DNA of 57,674 nt from contig CAJMLY010000012.1 in NCBI GenBank assembly GCA_905214425.1, forward strand, positions 1 to 57,674. The letters run 5' to 3'. This stretch comes from an uncultured bacterium (GTDB lineage: Bacteria > Actinomycetota > Coriobacteriia > Coriobacteriales > Coriobacteriaceae). The notes below the pieces were generated by a model. That model was not told the origin of the DNA and made no database searches. It saw nothing but the letters and a program-made list of their open reading frames with translations. The translations under genes and the position numbers were made by a program. Of this stretch, positions 1 to 7,203 are shown piece by piece (positions within the stretch are counted from its first letter, which is position 1; every line of letters starts with the position of its first letter).

Positions 1-43
1 GGAAAGAAGCTGCGCCGCGGGGGAGGCGACCCAAATGGCTTTC

Positions 44-160
44 TCATATCGTCTTACGTTGCTTCGAACGTTGCTTGAGTGCCTCGGAAAGCCCGACGAG
101 CGCCGTGAAGAACGAGACCAAAGCGGTCAGAAGTCTCACGAAATCAATCAGATCGGTCAT
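44..160 (-). CDS. small single-span membrane peptide, holin-like toxin type
   Basis: A 38-residue frame starts with ATG at 160, with GGGAGGTG about six bases upstream. It encodes a hydrophobic stretch (residues about 4-26, LLTALVSFFTALVGL) and a basic tail (KQRSKQRK). This shape resembles the short holin-like toxin peptides (Hol_Tox group) and type I toxin peptides, which insert in the membrane. An extended -10 (TGGTAGAAT) reads toward it at 233-225. CCTCC at 182-186 on this strand could pair with GGAGG of the ribosome site and hold translation down. No antitoxin RNA can be shown from sequence alone. A in-frame ATG at 166 is too close to the ribosome site. The family call rests on shape and composition, not on a close match. 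Confidence 0.5.
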   Translation of the reverse strand: MTDLIDFVRLLTALVSFFTALVGLSEALKQRSKQRKTI

Positions 161-248
161 GGGCATCACCTCCCATCAGATGGAGGGCGTTGCCCGGCAC
201 ATGGAACTGCCGTCAACGATACCGATTCTACCAGAGCCTAGTTATATA

Positions 249-266
249 TACGAATATATGTTCGTA
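249..266. repeat. palindrome upstream of the small peptide
   Basis: TACGAA at 249-254 and TTCGTA at 261-266 form a perfect inverted repeat around TATATG in an AT-rich patch. It lies just upstream of the putative extended -10 of the small peptide gene, so it may be an operator. No regulator can be named. Confidence 0.35.
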
Positions 267-286
267 TTCAAAGCACACAGACCCCT

Positions 287-312
287 GTGACAAAGGGACT
301 GTCCCTTGTCAC
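287..312 (-). terminator. hairpin after the HAD phosphatase gene
   Basis: GTGACAAAGGGAC and GTCCCTTGTCAC form a nearly perfect stem immediately after the stop codon of the HAD gene (314-316). There is no clear U-tract, so it is a stem-loop terminator candidate rather than a textbook intrinsic terminator. Confidence 0.5.
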
Positions 313-313
313 A

Positions 314-1171
314 TTATTCGATGACGGTGCGGGAGTTTTGCTTGCGCATGGTGGCGAGCATGTGTTTGGGGACGGCGTGGACCATGCAGCTGCCGATGGT
401 CGCACTCGCGGCGGCCTTGGCTGCATCGCTTGCGTTTTTGGTCGCGTAGCTGTGGCGGAAACGCTTGAGCATGGCAATGTCGTTGCCGCCGTCGCCGTAG
501 ACCGCGACCTCGTCCTCGGCAATGCCGTAGTAGCCCGCCAGCCAGGCCACGCTCTCGCCCTTGTTGCACGCCGCATCCGTAATCTCAAACATCACCGGAT
601 CGAACGGCGCGTTGACCACGCGGTCCGAGCGCTCGGCCAAATACGCCTTAAGGTCGCGCTCCAGCTCGGGCGAGGTCACGCGGCAGTTGATCTTGCACAC
701 GTCATGACGCAGGATGTCGCCGATCGACTGGTCGAAGTACTGTTCCTCGTGGTACCCGCCACGCGCACGCATGCCGCGCATCACGATGCGCTTGATAGGG
801 CTGTCCTTTTTAAAGCCCGCCTGGTGCATCTCGAACGATCCGCTCGAAAACATGCCGTCGGGCGTGGAGCAGTCAAAACAGATATCCGGAAACTCCTTGA
901 GCAGCTCCTCGGTGATCTGAGGGTCGATGGTCCAGGTCTTGAGCACCTCGCCATGACTATCGCGCACGATTGATCCATTGGAGCAGCAGGCGTCAAGCGC
1001 CAGCCCCGTAAAGCCATGCTCGCCGATTGGCAACGTCGAGCGCCCGGTCGCGGGAACCACATGCAGGCCAGCCTCAGTCAGCTCGCGAATGGCACGGCGG
1101 ATGGTCCCATCTGCCTCGTGCAGGGCGTTCAGCAGCGTTCCGTCTAAGTCACTCGCAAACATCTTGATCAT
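314..1171 (-). CDS. Cof-type HAD-IIB phosphatase
   Basis: A 285-residue cytoplasmic phosphatase of the HAD superfamily, Cof/YidA-like. These enzymes remove phosphate from small sugar phosphates or cofactors; the substrate is not predictable. Motif I is FASDLDGTLLN with Asp8 (nucleophile) and Asp10. Motif IV is GDGGND near the C-terminus, which binds magnesium. Length matches the family (about 270 residues). The ATG at 1171 is chosen because it begins the conserved MIKMFASDLDGT block and is preceded by AAGGAGAGG. That ribosome site is buried in a 15-bp perfect stem at 1178-1219, which suggests control of translation. The gene follows the MFS gene on the same strand after about 115 bp. Confidence 0.88.
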   Translation of the reverse strand: MIKMFASDLDGTLLNALHEADGTIRRAIRELTEAGLHVVPATGRSTLPIGEHGFTGLALDACCSNGSIVRDSHGEVLKTWTIDPQITEELLKEFPDICFDCSTPDGMFSSGSFEMHQAGFKKDSPIKRIVMRGMRARGGYHEEQYFDQSIGDILRHDVCKINCRVTSPELERDLKAYLAERSDRVVNAPFDPVMFEITDAACNKGESVAWLAGYYGIAEDEVAVYGDGGNDIAMLKRFRHSYATKNASDAAKAAASATIGSCMVHAVPKHMLATMRKQNSRTVIE

Positions 1172-1177
1172 GGGCGT

Positions 1178-1219
1178 GCCTCTCCTTCGTCTGCACGATA
1201 TTGTAGACGAAGGAGAGGC
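1178..1219 (-). promoter_or_regulatory. hairpin covering the HAD gene ribosome-binding site
   Basis: The arms 1178-1192 and 1205-1219 are perfect 15-bp complements (AGACGAAGGAGAGGC and its reverse) around a 12-nt loop. On the minus strand the right arm contains AAGGAGAGG, six bases before the ATG at 1171. The stem would therefore close the ribosome-binding site unless it is opened. Confidence 0.7.
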
Positions 1220-1286
1220 ATGTCCAGACAATGGCGTCCCGGCGCGGCGGGACAATACTTCCGCAAATCCACGGTGTCCCTGCGCC

Positions 1287-2549
1287 TTAAGACAATTGCC
1301 ACAAGCGACTTTTCAGCCGATAAAACTGCACCGTCGTCAACGTCAGCACCGCCAACATTCCTGCGAATACAATCGCCGGAGCCCATCGATCATATGCGAG
1401 CCCGTAAACCAATTGGCCAATAGGCGTTGCACAGGAAAGCATCATATAAACGAGTGCCAGCACTTTTCCGCAGAGTTCCTTTGGCGCTGACCGCTGAACA
1501 AATGAAACGATTTCGACCGATGCAATGCTTGCCCACGCCATGACCCATGCCGAGCCGGCCGCAAGCGCGGCAAACGCTAATTCATCAGGACCGCTCAGTA
1601 GCGTGACAATAATCGGTACGACTCCAAAGCAGATCATCGCAACATATCGACATATGCCCTTGAAGGAAAAACGATGCGGCCAAATACCGACCAAACCACT
1701 GCCGACAAGACCACCCAAGCCCATAGCCACCTCAATAATCCCAACAAAGGATGACTGTATTCCGAAATGCTTTGCAACAATAACGGGAGCACCAATCGTT
1801 AACCCAACTAACGCAAGGTTCAAAATAGCCGCAATCAAAAACACAACGAGCAATGATGAGTTTTGAGACAGGTACCGAATCAACTCCCGAAAATCGTTTC
1901 GGCGTGTCGTACGAGTCGCGCCGTCTCCCATCGTTTCAGATGAGGCATTTTGCTTGAGTGCGCCCCCGAACAGCAGGGCTGAAATCGTAAACGTCAACGC
2001 CGCGGTTTCGCATAGAGTATCGATACCAAAGCACCCATAGACTGCCGTCCCGACTACAGGCCCCAAGATATTGCTCATCATGATTATCTGCGAGACCAAC
2101 GCAGTGGCACGCTCAACCTTTTCTTGGCCCGTCATGCGCACCGTCTCAATTTGAAGCATCGGTTTCAGCAGCGATTGGATGCCATATTGGACGCAAAGTA
2201 TTGCCACCACGACAACGGCAAGAGGCAGCGACCGCTTCATGGGGATAAACAACAGCGATGCAGCCATCAGAACAATGCCGAGCACCACAAGAACCCCGCG
2301 ATGTCTCCCACGATCCGCCAAGATTCCGCCAGCCGGAGTCGCAAGCACGCCCGGCACGAACGCTATCGCCGCGACGGTGCCATATAACGTTGACGAGCCG
2401 CTGCAATCGAACAAGTAGAGCGGGCACGCAAAGCACAGTGCCGACAACATCGAATACGCGCACAGCTGTGCAACAAGAAGCTCCGTGAGTCTAATTGACC
2501 GCACTGTTTTTGATTCCAACGAGGCACTGACGTCTCTCAGGCCAGCCAT
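1287..2549 (-). CDS. MFS transporter, probable drug efflux
   Basis: A 420-residue major facilitator protein with about twelve hydrophobic segments. The loop after TM2 carries the MFS-type motif GGILADRGRHRG. The layout resembles small-molecule/proton antiporters; the substrate is unknown. The ATG at 2549 (MAGLRDVSAS) follows a GGGGGCGGA ribosome site; the open frame extends upstream across the operator region but those residues are not MFS-like. A TetR gene lies just upstream on the same strand and palindromic operators fall between them, so expression is probably TetR-controlled. Base composition is visibly less GC-rich than the neighbours, which hints at transfer. Confidence 0.85.
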   Translation of the reverse strand: MAGLRDVSASLESKTVRSIRLTELLVAQLCAYSMLSALCFACPLYLFDCSGSSTLYGTVAAIAFVPGVLATPAGGILADRGRHRGVLVVLGIVLMAASLLFIPMKRSLPLAVVVVAILCVQYGIQSLLKPMLQIETVRMTGQEKVERATALVSQIIMMSNILGPVVGTAVYGCFGIDTLCETAALTFTISALLFGGALKQNASSETMGDGATRTTRRNDFRELIRYLSQNSSLLVVFLIAAILNLALVGLTIGAPVIVAKHFGIQSSFVGIIEVAMGLGGLVGSGLVGIWPHRFSFKGICRYVAMICFGVVPIIVTLLSGPDELAFAALAAGSAWVMAWASIASVEIVSFVQRSAPKELCGKVLALVYMMLSCATPIGQLVYGLAYDRWAPAIVFAGMLAVLTLTTVQFYRLKSRLWQLS

Positions 2550-2562
2550 AAGTCCGCCCCCT

Positions 2563-2583
2563 ATACATACCGCCAGTATGTAT
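2563..2583. promoter_or_regulatory. TetR-type operator 1
   Basis: ATACATAC and GTATGTAT form a perfect 8-bp inverted repeat around CGCCA, 14 bp before the MFS start codon. Placement between a TetR gene and an efflux gene makes it a likely repressor site. Confidence 0.65.
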
Positions 2584-2631
2584 TTTTCGACTTGAAAAGG
2601 GCAGCCGTGGCTACCCTCGCAAATCAATTAC

Positions 2632-2644
2632 ATACCGTTGGTAT
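2632..2644. promoter_or_regulatory. TetR-type operator 2
   Basis: ATACCGTTGGTAT is a perfect 13-bp palindrome sharing the ATACC/GTAT half-site of operator 1. It lies just past the tetR stop codon, about 70 bp upstream of operator 1. Confidence 0.55.
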
Positions 2645-2649
2645 CTATA

Positions 2650-3312
2650 TTACCACCCGGCGCAGTCCCATACGTCCCAAATCTGCGCCGTTGTCTGAAG
2701 CACTTCATTACCCAAATCGAGCCCCACCGCGGCCGCCATCTGCGCCAAACATTGTGCGCGAGCGAGCATTCGCTCCTTGGGCTCGAGCGGACGGAACAAT
2801 GGCAGCAGCCAAAGATTCGCCAACAGCGATACGGCCTCCGCCGCTTCGCGCGGGCATTCGCACGCAATGGAGCCGTCGGCGATGCCCTCCTCGATCACTG
2901 GCAAGAGGCAGCCATCGGCCGACTCGTCAAACGAGCCCTGGTACTGCATCGCCAGTAGACGCGAGCTTTTTACCGGATCCGCCGCAGGATGCATGCGTGC
3001 CCATAGCTCAATTTGTGGAACGACGGACTCGGGCGCGTACAGTCGCTTGAGTTTTTGGGCTCCGGTCATATTGCCGATACCAAGCGTTGAGCGACGCTGC
3101 TCAACAATCGGAGCCATTGCCCGATCAAATGCGGCGTTGAAAATCTCTTCTTTGCTCTTAAAGTGATGATAGACAGCGCCCTTGGTCATGCCATCGAGGC
3201 GGTCGACGATATCTTGAATGCTCGTCCCCTCATAACCCTGTGCGCAGAATAGCTCCAGCGCCGCGTCGAGAATCTTCGCGACCGTCTCCTCGGGATATTT
3301 ATTACGCCCCAT
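2650..3312 (-). CDS. TetR/AcrR family regulator
   Basis: A 220-residue repressor. The N-terminal helix-turn-helix is clear: AAKILDAALELF-type first helix, then GYEGTSIQDIV and GMTKGAVYHHFKSKEEIF, the TetR_N signature. The C-terminal domain (from about residue 75) would bind an inducer; its sequence does not reveal which. The start MGRNKYPEETVAKI at 3312 is chosen because the upstream residues (MRHKTCVADGQI) are not part of the domain. Two palindromes between this gene and the downstream MFS gene are the probable binding sites, so the pair looks like a self-contained efflux module. Confidence 0.88.
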   Translation of the reverse strand: MGRNKYPEETVAKILDAALELFCAQGYEGTSIQDIVDRLDGMTKGAVYHHFKSKEEIFNAAFDRAMAPIVEQRRSTLGIGNMTGAQKLKRLYAPESVVPQIELWARMHPAADPVKSSRLLAMQYQGSFDESADGCLLPVIEEGIADGSIACECPREAAEAVSLLANLWLLPLFRPLEPKERMLARAQCLAQMAAAVGLDLGNEVLQTTAQIWDVWDCAGW

Positions 3313-3386
3313 AATCTGTCCATCCGCAACGCAAGTCTTGTGCCTCATTGCAGTATTTTAACGTTGCGGATGGCAGGCGGTCGATT

Positions 3387-3725
3387 CTACACCGCAGAAG
3401 GGCCGTGTTCGCCAGTACGGATGCGGATAACTTCTTCGACCGGCTCGACCCAAATCTTGCCGTCTCCGACGGCGCCGGTGCGGGCGGCGCTGCAGATGAT
3501 GTCGACAATGCCGTCGACGTGCTCGTCGGCGCAAATGAGCGTGAACTGCACCTTAGGAATCGTGTTGACAAGCAACTCGTTGCCGCGCACGTATTCCTTC
3601 CAGCCATGCTGCGCGCCGCAGCCCTGCACCTGGTTGATGGTCATACCACGAACATCGGCAGCAAACAGCGCGTCTTTAAGAACCTCAAGCTTCTCGGCAC
3701 GAACGATCGCCGTAATCTTCTTCAT
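3387..3725 (-). CDS. glnK: P-II family nitrogen regulator
   Basis: A 112-residue PII protein that senses 2-oxoglutarate and ATP/ADP and normally plugs the Amt channel. The N-terminus MKKITAIVR, T-loop region and B-loop TGAVGDGKIWV (ATP-binding) are all present. Counting from Met1, position 51 of the T-loop (RGNELLVN) is Leu, where GlnB/GlnK proteins that are uridylylated or adenylylated have Tyr51; position 46 is Val rather than Tyr. Covalent control at Tyr51 is therefore not possible here. The gene follows amt on the same strand, the usual amt-glnK order, but with a 214-bp gap holding a large repeat. Confidence 0.93.
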   Translation of the reverse strand: MKKITAIVRAEKLEVLKDALFAADVRGMTINQVQGCGAQHGWKEYVRGNELLVNTIPKVQFTLICADEHVDGIVDIICSAARTGAVGDGKIWVEPVEEVIRIRTGEHGPSAV

Positions 3726-3840
3726 AGTGAATTCCTCTCTTCAAAAAAAGAAATGAATTGTCCCTCACATGGCACGGGGTTTCCAGGTGCCACAGACCAA
3801 CCTTGTAGATCAGATAAGTGCAACTAACAGGTCTTAGCAG

Positions 3841-3937
3841 GTTTCCCAAGTGCCGCAGATCGGCCTGAAAGAGGAGTGCCGCGTACTTAAGGTACGCAAA
3901 CGACGATTGAAGGCCGAGGTGCGGTGCTTGGGGAAGC
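3841..3937. repeat. imperfect long inverted repeat between amt and glnK
   Basis: Outer arms starting at TTTCCCAAGTGCCGCAGAT and ending TGCGGTGCTTGGGGAA pair at roughly 80 percent over about 27 bp. At the centre GCGTAC-TTAAG-GTACGC (3881-3897) makes a second hairpin. It begins about 3 bp after the amt stop codon. A degenerate half copy (GGTTTCCAGGTGCCACAGA) lies just ahead at 3777-3806. Confidence 0.6.
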
Positions 3938-3939
3938 TG

Positions 3940-5217
3940 CTAATCGAGTCCGGAGAACGAAGGGTAGGCGCTCTCGCCGTGCTGACTCGCGTCCAGGCCC
4001 AGCGCCTCGTCGGCCTCGTCCACGCGCAGGCTGCCGTGGAACAGCGCCTTGACCACCGCGGCGATCACCAAGTCGAGCACCAGTACAATAGCGACCGTCA
4101 CCACAATGCCCAAAATCTGCGAGACGAGCAGCGACACGTCGCCCGTGTAGAACAGGCCACCCTTACCGGTCCACGAGAGCTCCGGCACGCAGAACAGGCC
4201 CGTAAGCACGCCGCCCAAGATGCCGCCGATGCCGTGGCAGCCAAACGCATCGAGTGCATCGTCGTAGCCGAACTTGGTCTTGAGATGGCTGATGGCCAAG
4301 TAGCAGACGGGCGAGACGATCAGGCCCATGACCAGCGCCGCCCACGGCTCGACAAAGCCTGCGCCGGGCGTGACCACCACAAGGCCCGCAACCAAACCGG
4401 TACTGGCACCCACCAGCGTGGGGCGACCGGTGTGCACGCGCTCGACGGCAAGCCACGAGACCATGCCCGCTGCGCTGGCCGTCACGGTGTTGAGGATGGC
4501 AAGTGCCGCCACGGCGTCGGCCTTAAACTCGCTGCCGCCGTTAAAGCCAAACCAGCCAAACCAAAGCAGGCCGGCACCCAACGCCACAAACGGCACGTTA
4601 TGTGGACGGTAGCTCACCATGCCAAAGCCACGACGACGGCCGAGCATTAAGCAGAGAATCAGACCCGTCAGACCGGACGAAATGTGTACCACGTCGCCGC
4701 CGGCAAAGTCGAGCGCGCCGATGATGTCGCCGATAAAGGAGCCCTCGCCGCCCCAAACCATGTGGGCAAGCGGCGCATAGACCACGAGCAGCCAAATGCC
4801 CAGGAAGGCCGTCATGGCGCCAAACTTAACGCGGCCTGCCAGACTGCCCGTAACGATAGCGGCGGTGATCATGGCAAACGCCATCTGGAAGGCGATGTTG
4901 ATAATCTCCGGGTAGACGGCGCCGTCCGACGCGGTGCCCTCGACCGCCTGCAGCACCTGGCCGAGCACCGGCAGGCACAGCAGCTGGTCAAGGCCTCCAA
5001 TAAACGGACTCGAGCCGTCACCGCCGTAGGCCAGCGACCAGCCGGCAACAATCCACAGCACACCAACCAGGCCAATGGCGCCAAAGCACATGAGCATGGT
5101 GTTGATGACATTTTTGCGCCTGGACAGGCCGCCGTAGAAAAACGCCAGACCCGGTGTCATTAAAAACACGAGCATGGTGCAGATGAGCATAAACGTTGTC
5201 GATCCCGTATCGTACAT
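3940..5217 (-). CDS. amt: ammonium transporter
   Basis: A 425-residue Amt/MEP/Rh channel with eleven predicted membrane helices. The signature stretch TPGLAFFYGGLSRRKN follows the first helix; the typical GLTGLILCLMLG and FGCHGIGGILGGV blocks, the latter with the pore-region histidine, are intact. It moves ammonium across the cytoplasmic membrane. The ATG at 5217 (MYDTGSTTFMLICTMLVFLM) follows GGGGGAGCGA and matches the family start; the longer open frame adds 61 residues unlike any Amt. glnK lies downstream on the same strand. The 198-bp upstream region holds the promoter, including a CTGGT-ATAG-ACCAG palindrome at 5275-5288. Confidence 0.95.
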   Translation of the reverse strand: MYDTGSTTFMLICTMLVFLMTPGLAFFYGGLSRRKNVINTMLMCFGAIGLVGVLWIVAGWSLAYGGDGSSPFIGGLDQLLCLPVLGQVLQAVEGTASDGAVYPEIINIAFQMAFAMITAAIVTGSLAGRVKFGAMTAFLGIWLLVVYAPLAHMVWGGEGSFIGDIIGALDFAGGDVVHISSGLTGLILCLMLGRRRGFGMVSYRPHNVPFVALGAGLLWFGWFGFNGGSEFKADAVAALAILNTVTASAAGMVSWLAVERVHTGRPTLVGASTGLVAGLVVVTPGAGFVEPWAALVMGLIVSPVCYLAISHLKTKFGYDDALDAFGCHGIGGILGGVLTGLFCVPELSWTGKGGLFYTGDVSLLVSQILGIVVTVAIVLVLDLVIAAVVKALFHGSLRVDEADEALGLDASQHGESAYPSFSGLD

Positions 5218-5415
5218 TCGCTCCCCCTTGATCGCATGAACGTTGTCGGCGCCCATAATGCGGCCGAGGGGCAACTGGTATAGACCAGATACGACGTTGT
5301 TAAACGCTGCGTTGTCGAATAGAAACGGTGCCGCAATCTTGGAAACGGCGCGGCAACGGGCGCGAAACGAACGGGAAATACGCGAGCGAGAAGGGCGCAC
5401 TTGGCCCCGCTCTGG

Positions 5416-6435
5416 CTAGTGCCGAAACAGCTCGTGGGCGCGGTCGCGGAGATTAGTTGCTCGAATGACACCTTCGTAGCGATTGATGCGCAGGCGCGGG
5501 AAGGCATTGAAAAAGCGCAGGTCACGACGACTGAGCGACACGCTCGGTACCGGGCGGCTCATGCGCTTGCCGGCAAGGCGACGACTGAGCGACGGACGCG
5601 GCATGCTCGGCGCGGCATCGGCCACGCGGCGGGCAGCGAGCGCCAGGCCGCGAGCACCATCCGAAATAAACGTCGGCATCGAAGCCTTCTCGCGCAGGGC
5701 ATCGAGCGTCGCATCGCCCAGCTCCGCCAGCCATGCGTTAACGGCACGGCTGCGGATATGCGTCTGTGCCACCGAGTCGATCGCCGAATCGGGAATACGT
5801 TCGAGCATGGAGTCGGACGCATCGGCGAGCGACTCATTGATGCGGTCGGCAAGGTCGGCGCGCACACGCTCCAGCTGATCGGACAGACGCCGCCAGCTCG
5901 CCAACGAGCACACCGCGTCGACCATCATCGCAACCGCGACGATAAAGGCGGACAGCCGCACAATCAGCACCGGCAGATGGCCAAGCAGCCCCAACAATGC
6001 CGGCTCCACTAAACGGCAAATGCACAACGCACCCAAGCCAAACGCGCATGCCCAGTACAGACAGATGCGTCCGTGCAGGTTAAACGGCAGGTGCGAATAG
6101 TCCCAAAAGCGAGCGCCCGTTGTTTTTTCCAGCAGCACGCCTACGCTGTACTCAATCACGCTGCATACGAGCGCTGCAGCGACAAACTGGCTCGAGGCAT
6201 CCGGAATCCCGCGCAACAGCAGCCAGCAGGCAATGCCGCCCGCGCCATAGATGGGGCAGCACGGTCCCAGCAAAAAGCCGCTGTTGGCAAAGCGCCCGTG
6301 GTTGAGCATGGCGCAGACTGTCGATTCCCATACCCAACCGCAAAAACCGTAGAAGGCAAACGAGAGCACCAGCGCCGAAAGCGGACAGGCGGCAAGCGTC
6401 GCGCCGTCAAATGCCATGTCGATCGCGGTCCCCAC
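5416..6435 (-). CDS. CmpB-type putative ABC-transporter integral membrane protein
   Basis: A 339-residue protein. Residues about 20-170 carry the ABC_trans_CmpB features: FYGFCGWVWES, a GFLLGPCCPIYGAG block and the WDYSHLPFNLHGRICL segment, with four to five membrane helices. The remaining 170 residues are soluble, basic and rich in Arg and Ser, and I do not recognise a domain. Function is not established for the family. A GTG start at 6435 is favoured: GAGGAGAGGG lies about nine bases upstream, and the gene begins 4 bp from the stop of the HD gene, so the two are probably cotranscribed and translationally linked. Confidence 0.8.
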   Translation of the reverse strand: MGTAIDMAFDGATLAACPLSALVLSFAFYGFCGWVWESTVCAMLNHGRFANSGFLLGPCCPIYGAGGIACWLLLRGIPDASSQFVAAALVCSVIEYSVGVLLEKTTGARFWDYSHLPFNLHGRICLYWACAFGLGALCICRLVEPALLGLLGHLPVLIVRLSAFIVAVAMMVDAVCSLASWRRLSDQLERVRADLADRINESLADASDSMLERIPDSAIDSVAQTHIRSRAVNAWLAELGDATLDALREKASMPTFISDGARGLALAARRVADAAPSMPRPSLSRRLAGKRMSRPVPSVSLSRRDLRFFNAFPRLRINRYEGVIRATNLRDRAHELFRH

Positions 6436-6438
6436 CGT

Positions 6439-6975
6439 CTACCCTCTCCTCTTTTCACTCGATTCGCTGCTCACGCCATCGTCCGCCTCGTCCTTGCGCG
6501 GCAGGCGGCCGGCGACCGTCTCGCGCAGCGCACACCATTTATCCGCCAGGCACACAATCCAAGCCTCACGACACGTCGGCGGCACGGGCACCAGCGGAAA
6601 CATATGCCGCACGATGATATTCCGCTCGCGCGGCGTCAGCTCAAAATCCTCTTCGGCACGCGCCAGGGCAAAAAACGGATGCCGAAACCCGTGCAGGCGA
6701 TGGCTCGGATCGGGATCGTGCCAGTCATAGAGAAAGTAGTCGTGCAGCAAGGCTCCGCGCAGCAACGAGGCGCGGTCGACCGAGACACCGACGCGGCCCA
6801 GGCGCTCGGCAAAGGACAGGCTTGCCCGCGCCACCGAGGTCACATGCGTATACACCGTCACATCGCCATGCTGGATAAACTCGCGCGTCAGATCCAGACG
6901 GCCCGCCTGTGCCAGTTGACGGGCAGCATGGTCTACTTCGCACGCGATTTTCTCGGCACGAACGACATCGGACAT
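6439..6975 (-). CDS. HD-domain hydrolase
   Basis: A 178-residue HD-superfamily protein. The metal ligands are visible as the His of YTHVTSVARAS, the pair LLHDYF and a later ADKW, in the order H-HD-D. Such proteins are often phosphohydrolases of nucleotides, but the substrate cannot be told. Start ATG at 6975 (MSDVVRAEK) follows a strong GGAAGGAGGCAGC. It is the first gene of a two-gene unit with the CmpB-type gene, and its promoter region is shared with the divergent dxs-like gene. Confidence 0.8.
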   Translation of the reverse strand: MSDVVRAEKIACEVDHAARQLAQAGRLDLTREFIQHGDVTVYTHVTSVARASLSFAERLGRVGVSVDRASLLRGALLHDYFLYDWHDPDPSHRLHGFRHPFFALARAEEDFELTPRERNIIVRHMFPLVPVPPTCREAWIVCLADKWCALRETVAGRLPRKDEADDGVSSESSEKRRG

Positions 6976-7064
6976 GCTGCCTCCTTCCAGCGACTCACGG
7001 CGACAAGCCACGACCTGCACGCATGGAATAAAATCATCATCGAATCTACCAGTATGGCATCGGA

Positions 7065-7076
7065 CAAAACGTTTTG
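7065..7076. promoter_or_regulatory. LacI/CcpA-like palindrome
   Basis: CAAAACGTTTTG is a perfect 12-bp palindrome in the divergent promoter region between the HD gene and the dxs-like gene. Its AAAACGTTTT core is the same as that before the PTS sucrose gene at 44947, so a LacI-family protein could bind here. Confidence 0.4.
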
Positions 7077-7203
7077 CCCCGCCAGTTGGCGAATTACCGC
7101 GCCGCCGTCACATATCAAACGCCAAAATGTGCGAGACTGTTTTGTGCAATTGTGCCGGCCGAGGGAGCGCCGGCGCTCGATTCGCATGGAGTAACCCACA
7201 ACG

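Noticed and set aside
35..290. Two overlapping plus-strand frames near the left end
   Set aside because: No ribosome site, composition unlike the other genes, and the minus-strand 38-residue frame has better signals.
1220..1423. Plus-strand frame with AGGAGAGGC just before ATG
   Set aside because: The ribosome site is the mirror arm of the hairpin before the HAD gene, and the frame runs antisense through the end of the MFS gene.
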